The position numbers and the translations under genes were made by a program. From positions 3,596,001 through 3,660,000 of the forward strand of contig JAUJYN010000018.1 of NCBI GenBank assembly GCA_030737835.1: 64,000 nucleotides of DNA. The letters are read 5' to 3'. Shown in pieces: positions 57,950-64,000 of this stretch (position 1 is its first letter; every line of letters starts with the position of its first letter). The notes below the pieces were generated by a model. The model saw only the letters and a list, made by a program, of their open reading frames with translations. It did no database searches and was not told where the DNA came from. The stretch is from Acorus gramineus (lineage: Eukaryota; Streptophyta; Magnoliopsida; Acorales; Acoraceae).

Positions 57950-58690
57950 AAACGTGCACACGACCCGCACGCACGCTAGCCCGAGCACTCCGGCAACTAC
58001 CCACACGGCCGGCAACCACCCTCACGGCCACCTGACCGCCCGGGTGCACCGCCGCGCCTCTGCCCGCGCACCCCGCGCGCCTCGCGCCGGCCCGCGAGCA
58101 CCCCGCGCGCCCCCGCGCGCAGCGCCTCGCCTCGCGCGCACCCCACGCGCACCTCCGCCACCTCGCCGCGCCTCGCGCGCACCACCGCGGCCTCGCCGCG
58201 CCCTCCGCGCGCACCCTGCACTCGGCCAACACCTCGCGCACGCACCACACTGCCCTGCCGCGCCTCGCGCACACCTCGCCTACACGCCTAGCACCTCGCG
58301 CACACCCCGCCTGCTCGACCCGCACCTCGCGCACTGTACCCCGCCCAGCACCAGCCGCCCAGCACGACCAGCACGCGCCCCGCACGCCTGCGCGCACGCG
58401 GCCTACTGCGCTGCTTGAGACCTCCAGCCCGAGCACGCCAGCACTGCCAGCCCGTCCCGCGCGCCCAGCACGACCAGCCCCTCGCACCAGACCCGCGCAC
58501 GCCCGCGCGCACGCGCGCATCCCCGCACGCCCCCAGCCTGCGCGCTGCCTGGGCCGCTGCCGCTGCTGCCTGTGCCCGAGGACAAGGCCTGCCACGGCTC
58601 GAGCACCTCCACCACCATCCGAAAGCCTCCAACGGCCTCCAACCGCCTCCCACTGCCCCCGACGGCCACCCACCGCCTCCGACCACCACC
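57950..58690. repeat. CpG-rich low-complexity tract in the LTR
   Basis: Dense GCGCGC/CCGCGC words. Other copies are at about 2960-3990, 6840-7600, 12980-13900, 16860-17190, 18710-19060, 26150-26630, 34200-34800, 47900-48170 and 51980-52690. In every LTR the tract lies between the 5' splice signal and the 36-39 nt block. Open frames through it are Ala/Pro/Arg/His-rich on both strands and are chance products of composition. Confidence 0.8.
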
Positions 58691-59069
58691 CAACCCTAGA
58701 TCCACCTCCCTAGCATACATCTATGCAAGAAAAGAGAAGAAAAAGATCTTACCAAGGGGAGGGAGCGAAGCCCGGTTGCTCTCCGCGCGCCGAAACCTTT
58801 CCCAATGGTTCTCTTACGCCCCGATCTATCACGGCCCTCGAAATGGCCCGAAACAGAGGAGAGAGAGGGGAGGTCGGGGTGGCTAGAATCGTCGGAATCG
58901 GGTTTTGAAAACACCGGAGTGTAGATCGGGACCCGATCTACACTTCTCGTGCTTTGGGTTTTTGATTTTGAGGGGTGTAGGGGGCTCAAACGGAAGAAAA
59001 ACGGAGAAGAGGAGAGAGAGAGCTCAAGGTCGGGGATGATGAACAGTAATCGGGTTTTAGATCCTACTC

Positions 59070-59076
59070 ATTTATA
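59070..59076 (-). promoter_or_regulatory. Probable TATA box of the inner element 5' LTR
   Basis: TATAAAT on the minus strand. If used, transcription would start near 59040, leaving a U3 of only about 300 bases and about 2.9 kb of R plus U5. Confidence 0.6.
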
Positions 59077-59340
59077 GTGCGCGACTTAAAAACCCGGATA
59101 CGCCCCGGAACTGTGAAATTTTTGTAAACGATGCCGGAATTCGATGAAATTTTCGTGAGAGGCCTAAAATGGCACCAGGACACCAAATATGCAGTTAGGT
59201 TTCTAATCGGAGTCCTCTAACTAAGGACGATAGCTAACAGTCCAAAAATTAGCGGTTCCGATCGAAAACCCTAAAAATTTTTAAAACTGCCAGGACGCTC
59301 TAACGGTTACCAGCAGGCTAAAAGTGACACATATATAACA

Positions 59341-59345
59341 GGTAG
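59341..59345. other. Target duplication GGTAG, right of the inner A1 element
   Basis: Repeats 50200-50204; gag of the outer element resumes with CGCCGCCGACTAGTGGGC. Confidence 0.94.
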
Positions 59346-60195
59346 CGCCGCCGACTAGTGGGCTACCCGATCGGTGGACATCCCCGAGGGAGTGGAACGA
59401 CTTCTATGGGCGGGGTTCCGGAGATACTTCCTAGAGGAGTACTTCCCGTTTTCAACACGCCAGATCGTGATGCGAGAGTTCGAGCAGCTGACGCAGGGCT
59501 CCATGTCAGTCGCTGACTACTCCACACGCTTCACGAGGCTTTCCAGGTTCGCCCCCGCCTTGGTGATGGATGAGGAGACGCGGTGCCGTCGTTTTGAGAT
59601 GGGTCTCATTAGCACCATCCGGGTGCATGTCACCTCTCAGGCATTCGGACTTGGTGTCTCGGGCGAAGACAGTCGAGCGAGACCTTGGGGTCCCTTTGGG
59701 GGTTCCAACCCCTTCTGCAGACCAGAGACCCCCCAGGAGCCAGGACCAGGGACATCGCAAGGAGCAGCCCCGCTTTGATCAGTCAGCGGCTGCCGCTACT
59801 CCAGTCGATGTGGTGCCAGTGCGAGGTCCAGCACCCATTGCGGCAGTACCAGTCCAGGCCAGGCAGCCGGAGAAGCGGCGATGTTTCCATTGTCAGCGTC
59901 GGGCATATTTTATATAATTGCCCCGATGCTGGCCGACCCCGTGTGCTGCCCCCGCAGCAGCAGCAGCTACAGCAGCAGCCGTACCAGCAGCAGCAGCCAC
60001 GCCAGCAGCAGCAGCCTCAGCGTCAGCAGCAGCAGCCATAGGGTGGCCAAGTTGACCAGAGGAGGCAGCCAGTGCAGCCTGCGAGGCGTGCCCCTGCTCC
60101 TCAGCCGCAGTTTGTTCAGGGCCGAGTTGCAGCACTTTCAGCCGAGGAGGCGCAGGCTTCGGGTAGCGTGGTCCGAGGTATTGTTTTGATCTCCC
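59346..60195 (+). pseudogene. gag: C-terminal gag part of the outer element
   Basis: Continues 50204 with the core (EEYFPFSTRQIVMREFEQL, SVADYSTRF). A loss of about 20 bases near 59645 shifts the frame, and further shifts affect the zinc-knuckle region (CFHCQR then out of frame near 59900). A Gln-rich CAG-repeat stretch (59955-60035) is longer than in the minus-strand copy. Not functional. Confidence 0.85.
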
Positions 60196-60920
60196 AGCTC
60201 CCTGCATATGTGTTATTTGATTCCGGAGCCACGCACTCGTTCGTGTCTCCTATTTTTGCGAGACGGATGGGCGTGGTGTCCGCCCCTCTTGATGTTATGC
60301 TGGAGATATCATTGCCCATCGGAGACCGTATTCTCCTCCGTTCTGTATACCGAGGGTGTACCGTGGTGATTGCGGAGCATGAGTTTCCAGTGGAGTTGGT
60401 AGAGCTCGCCATGACGGACTTCGATGCCATCCTGGGAATGGATTGGCTCTCAGCTAGTCACGCCAGCATCGACTGTTTTGCGAAGTCGGTGTCTTTCCAC
60501 CTTCCGGGTCGGAGGTCTTTCCAGTTCGTGGGCGATCGTGACATAGCCCCTTTGGGGTTCGTGTCATCTATCCAGGCGTGGAGACTCCTTCAGGGAGGAT
60601 GTGAGGGCTTTCTGGCGTATATTGCTGAGGAGGACGCACCACTGCGGGCAGATATCAGTCAGACTCCGATCGTGGTGGAATATCCAGAGGTTTTCCCCGA
60701 TGATCTTCCGGGATTACCGCCGGATCGCGCGATCGAGTTTGAGATTAATCTAATTCCGGGTTCTGAGCCGATTTCAAGAGCTCCGTACCGGATGGCCCCA
60801 GCAAAGCTGAAGGTGCTCAAGGAGCAGTTGCTTGAGAAGGGCTTCGCACGTCCGAGTGTTTCTCCGTGGGGAGCCCCTGTTTTGTTTCTCCAAGGACGGT
60901 TCGCTGTGACTTTGTATTGA
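60072..60920 (+). pseudogene. pol: Protease and start of RT, outer element
   Basis: 282 open codons. The gag end is followed by protease with DSGATHSF at residues 50-57 (near 60219) and FDAILGMDWL, then the RT linker ([33 protein letters not shown]). The frame ends near 60900, where the RT WKKDGS region is damaged. The protease domain itself is intact. Confidence 0.85.
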
Positions 60921-60924
60921 TTAC

Positions 60925-61362
60925 AGGCAGCTGAACAAGCGGACCGTGAAGAACAAGTACCCCTTGCCACGGATTGACGATCTGTTTGACCAGCTCCAGG
61001 GAGCGCGTGTCTTTTCTAAGATCGATCTCCGTTCGGGCTACTATCAGCTGAAGATCCGGGAGTCAGATATTCCGAAGACGGCCTTTCGTACCCGTTATGG
61101 GCACTACGAGTTTCGAGTACTGCCGTTTGGGTTGACGAATGCGTCGGCAGCCTTCATGGATCTGATGAACCGGGTGTTTCGGCCCTTCCTCGACTCCTTC
61201 GTAGTAGTCTTCATCGATGATATTCTGGTGTACTCGAGGAGTCTTGAGGAGCACGCTCACCATCTCCGCACTGTCTTGGAGACTTTGGCCCGACATCAGT
61301 TGTTCGCCAAGTTCAGTAAGTGCGAGTTTTGGTTGGAGCGTATGGCCTTTCTGGCCACGTGA
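60925..61362 (+). pseudogene. pol: Reverse transcriptase core, outer element
   Basis: The open stretch (from Met at 60946) has [23 protein letters not shown] (first catalytic Asp, residue 27), [10 protein letters not shown] and FIDDILVYS (catalytic pair, residues 91-92). It ends after RMAFLAT, where a one-base loss shifts the frame. Fingers before it and thumb after it are in other frames. Confidence 0.87.
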
Positions 61363-61462
61363 TTTCCGGCGAGGGCATATCTGTGGACCCGGACAAGACG
61401 CTCGCCGTGTCGAATTGGCGTTGACCGTCGAACCCCACAGAGATTCGGAGCTTCCTGGGGGG

Positions 61463-63508
61463 ACGGGTTATTATCGGAGGTTTGTTGAGGGTTTCTTGAA
61501 GATAGCTGTTCCTCTGACCCGCCTCACTCGGAAGGATGTCCGGTTCGAGTGGTCCCCAGCTTGCGAGGAGAGCTTCCTGGAGTTGAAGCGAAGGCTCACC
61601 TCAGCGCCAGTTCTTACCATTCCGTCTGGGAGTGGTGGATTCGCAGTCTACTCCGATGCATCGCGGCTGGGTGTGGGTTGCGTCCTGATGCAGTACGGTA
61701 AGGTTGTGGCTTACGCGTCGCGTCAGTTGAAGCCCCATGAGCAGAATTACCCCACCCACGACTTAGAGTTAGCAGCGATCATCTTTGCGCTGAAGATGTG
61801 GAGGCACTACCTCTATGGCGAGGAGTTCGAGCTCTTCACTGATCACAAGAGCTTGACTTACTTGCAGTCCCAGCCGGAGCTCAACATGCGTCAGAGACGT
61901 TGGGTCGAGTTCCTGAAGGACTATGATTGTGACATCGCTTACCATCCGGGTAAGGCGAATGTCGTGGCCGATGCTCTCAGCAGGCAGCCCTTGGGCATGG
62001 CCGCCCACTTGGCTGTACGTCGTTGGAGGCTTCTGGAGGAGGCCGCTTGCTGGATCAGCGTTCGAGAGACTCCTGCGGGTGGCTTTTTGGCCAGGCTAGT
62101 GGTGCAGCCCGTTCTTCTCGACGAGATCCGCACGGCTCAGGGGCAGGATCCTCACTTTCTAGTCCTCTCTGAAGGCGTCGCCCGGGGCGAGCGTCCGGAC
62201 TACCAGATTCACGAGGACGGGATCCTGCGGTTCAGAGGTCGAGTATGCATTCCTGACGACGTAGAGCTGAAGCAGAAGATCTTGGACGAGGCCCATCGTT
62301 CGAGGTACACAGTGCATCCTGGTGGCACGAAGATGTACAGGGGCCTTCGTCGTGGCTACTGGTGGCGCGGGATGAAGGCGGATATTGGCCGTTTCGTTGC
62401 CCGTTGCTTGGTATGCCAGGAGGTGAAGTCGGAGCATCAGCGTCCTGCGGGGAAGCTGCAGTCCATTGAGATTCCTCAGTGGAAGTGGGAGCAGATCACC
62501 ATGGACTTCGTTTCGGGCTTGCCGAGGTCACGTTCGGGTCGCGATGCCATCTGGGTAATCGTCGACCGACTGACTAAGTCCGCTCATTTCCTCCCCATCC
62601 GACTCACCGATTCTCTGGACACCCTGGCGCAGTTGTTTGTCTCCGAGATTGTTCGTCTCCATGGCACTCCCGTCAGCATCATTTCTGATAGAGACGCGAG
62701 ATTTACTTCGAGGTTCTGGTGTAGCCTTCAGCACGCCCTTGGTACGAACCTCCACTTCAGTACAGCGTTTCATCCGCAGACGGACGGCCAGTCGGAGAGG
62801 ACGATTCAGACCCTGGAGGACATGCTACGAGCTTGCGTTCTCGATTTTTTTGCCTACAACAACAGCTACCACTCTAGTATCCGGATGGCACCATACGAAG
62901 CACTCTATGGCCACAGCTGCAGATCCCCCTTGTGTTGGGACGAGGTCGGAGAGCGCCAGTTGGAGGGACCAGAGATCATCCACCAGACCTCAGAGATGGT
63001 CAAAACGATTCGCGAGCGTATCCGAGTCGCTCAGAGCCATCAGAAGAGCTACGCCGATCGTCGTCGCCGTGAGCTCGCCTTCGAGGTTGGTGACCATGTC
63101 TTCCTGAAGGTGTCCCCGATGAAAGGCATCTTCTGTTTTGGTGTGCAGGGCAAGCTGAGTCCGCATTTCATTGGGCCGTTTCTCATCCTCGAGCGGGTTG
63201 GAGAGGTGGCCTATCGCATAGCTCTTCCCCCGCAGTTGGCTCAGGCCCATGACGTCCTCCATGTCTCGCAGCTGAGGCGTTACGTCCACGATCCTGCTCA
63301 AGTCATTCCATTCGAGCCGCTCGTCTCCGAGCCGGACTTATCATTCGTGGAGCAGCCGATCGAGATCCTGGACCGACGCGAGAAGAGGCTCCGCACCAAG
63401 ACCATCCAGCTGGTTAAGGTGCGATGGCAGCACCGTTCTGGTGCCGAGGCCACTTGGGAGCGCGAGGACGCCATGCGTAGCGCATATCCGCATCTTTTCC
63501 CTTCCTAG
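61463..63508 (+). pseudogene. pol: RNase H, integrase and chromodomain, outer element
   Basis: About 680 open codons. In the frame opened by the ATG at 61217 the first 82 residues are out-of-frame RT. RNase H acidic residues are D147 (YSDAS), E184, D209 (TDHKS) and D252 (VADALSR). The integrase finger is H360, H367, C397, C400. The DDE triad is D430, D491 and E527, with exactly 35 residues between the last two. The GPF/Y module is at 652-660 and the chromodomain at about 709-760, ending YPHLFPS. Compared with the minus-strand copy, 12 residues ([12 protein letters not shown]) are missing in frame after residue 544. This part is open, but RT upstream is broken. Confidence 0.9.
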
Positions 63509-63543
63509 ATGTTTTTGTATTTATTTTGAGGACAAAATTTCCT

Positions 63544-63556
63544 AAGGGGGGAAGAA
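63544..63556 (+). other. Polypurine tract of the outer element
   Basis: AAGGGGGGAAGAA directly before TGTTATATATG. Confidence 0.8.
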
Positions 63557-64000
63557 TGTTATATATGTGTCACTTTTAGCCTTCCGGGCACCTTTGGGAC
63601 ATTTCTGGCAGTTTTTCAACTTTTTCTTTTTCGATCGGAACCGCTAAAATTTTGGACTTTTAGCTATTATCATGAGCTTGAGAACTCCGATTGAAAATCT
63701 AACTGCACATTATGTGTCCTGGTGCCATTTCAAACCACTCACGAAAATTTCATCGAATTCCAGTAACGTTCAGAAATTGGCAGTTCCGAAGCATATCCGG
63801 GTTTTGACCGAGCGGGAATGTCAAAGGGAGACTTGACCAAGTCAAAGATGACTTTGACCAAGTCAAGTTTGACCATTGACTTGGTCAAATCATTTTGTTT
63901 GTTAGTGTGGTTAGGTTGACCCAAAGTCAAACACAAAAAACCTAATTTTTTCTAAATGTGTGTGAGTGTGTGTGTGTGTGGCCTTTAAGTGGGCATCCCC
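63557..64000 (+). repeat. Start of the A2 3' LTR, cut by the window end
   Basis: Nearly identical to 47014-47460, including the conserved U3 block (63570-63800) and the TG repeat near 63957-63980. Confidence 0.92.

Larger units (their letters stand above)
50205..59340 (-). mobile_element. Gag-only A1 element inside gag of the outer element
   Basis: 9136 bp with LTRs at 50205-53348 and 56163-59340 and an interior of only 2.8 kb. The interior holds primer site, open gag, an LTR-like tract, RT-thumb and chromodomain scraps, and a polypurine tract. The perfect GGTAG duplication and LTRs that look nearly identical by eye (apart from an indel of about 60 bp in the GC-rich tract) make it the youngest insertion in the window. 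It encodes no enzymes, so its movement must have used proteins from another element. The layout fits the known class of gag-containing non-autonomous LTR elements (TR-GAG). Confidence 0.93.
56163..59340 (-). repeat. A1 5' LTR of the inner element (3178 bp)
   Basis: Carries the leader signals in order on the minus strand: TATA (59070-59076), 5' splice site TTG/GTAAG (intron from 58752), GC-rich tract (57950-58690), exon-like block (57849-57814), hairpin (57122-57137) and GGGTGA runs (near 56720 and 56825). Confidence 0.93.
47014..64000 (+). mobile_element. Plus-strand A2 Ty3/gypsy chromovirus, running off the window
   Basis: 5' LTR at 47014-49527, primer site at 49533, gag from 49643, protease to chromodomain at 60072-63508, polypurine tract at 63544 and the start of the 3' LTR at 63557. 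Gag is split by a 9.1-kb A1 element (50205-59340). Without it the element would be about 10 kb. Gag and pol carry frameshifts and deletions. Its closest relative here is 17382-27468. Confidence 0.93.

Noticed and set aside
61217..61462. N-terminal 82 residues of the 763-codon open frame
   Set aside because: This is reverse transcriptase DNA read out of frame; family similarity starts only near residue 83.

Overview
The window is plant nuclear DNA and almost all of it is nested long-terminal-repeat retrotransposon. All coding matches are to Ty3/gypsy elements with a C-terminal chromodomain (Tekay/Del-type chromoviruses). All primer-binding sites fit initiator Met-tRNA (TGGTATCAGAGC). The one host-like gene has a plant-style GT-AG intron. 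This suggests an angiosperm with a large, repeat-rich genome; I cannot name a species. Three related LTR families recur. A1 has LTRs of about 3.2-3.5 kb and a short (about 2.8 kb) defective interior. A2 has LTRs of about 2.5 kb and a full gag-pol interior. B has LTRs of about 3.5-3.7 kb, ending in GCATAACA on the + strand when in minus orientation. || Layout: 1-763 is the 5' LTR end and leader of a plus-strand B element whose pol remnant (14628-15846) and 3' LTR (15847-29460) lie far to the right. Between them sit a minus B LTR fragment (764-1093) and a recombinant A1 cluster, LTR-interior-LTR-interior-LTR (1094-14627). The B 3' LTR is split by a full-length minus-strand A2 element (17382-27468, duplication CGTAG). 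A decayed minus B element follows (29461-39772); its 5' LTR holds a solo A1 LTR (33242-36400, duplication GGAAG). Then comes a solo B LTR (39924-43602). || 43603-47013 is the only stretch that is not LTR retrotransposon. It holds a possible tRNA-derived SINE and a two-exon gene on the minus strand (44527-44859) for a 72-residue secreted peptide with eight cysteines. || 47014 to the window end is a plus-strand A2 element. Its gag is split by a minus-strand A1 element (50205-59340, duplication GGTAG). That A1 element looks like the youngest insertion and keeps an open 509-codon gag but has lost protease, most of reverse transcriptase, RNase H and most of integrase. || How the parts relate: the A2 elements encode, in broken form, the complete enzyme set. 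The A1 elements keep gag, primer site, polypurine tract and LTRs, and probably moved using enzymes supplied by relatives. Every well-preserved LTR of all three families carries the same arrangement in its transcribed part: a 5' splice site, a GC-rich intron, a 36-39 nt exon between AG and GTGAGT, a G-rich repeat and a hairpin pair. A 3' splice site lies just before the gag start. I consider this conserved leader architecture the most interesting feature of the window.
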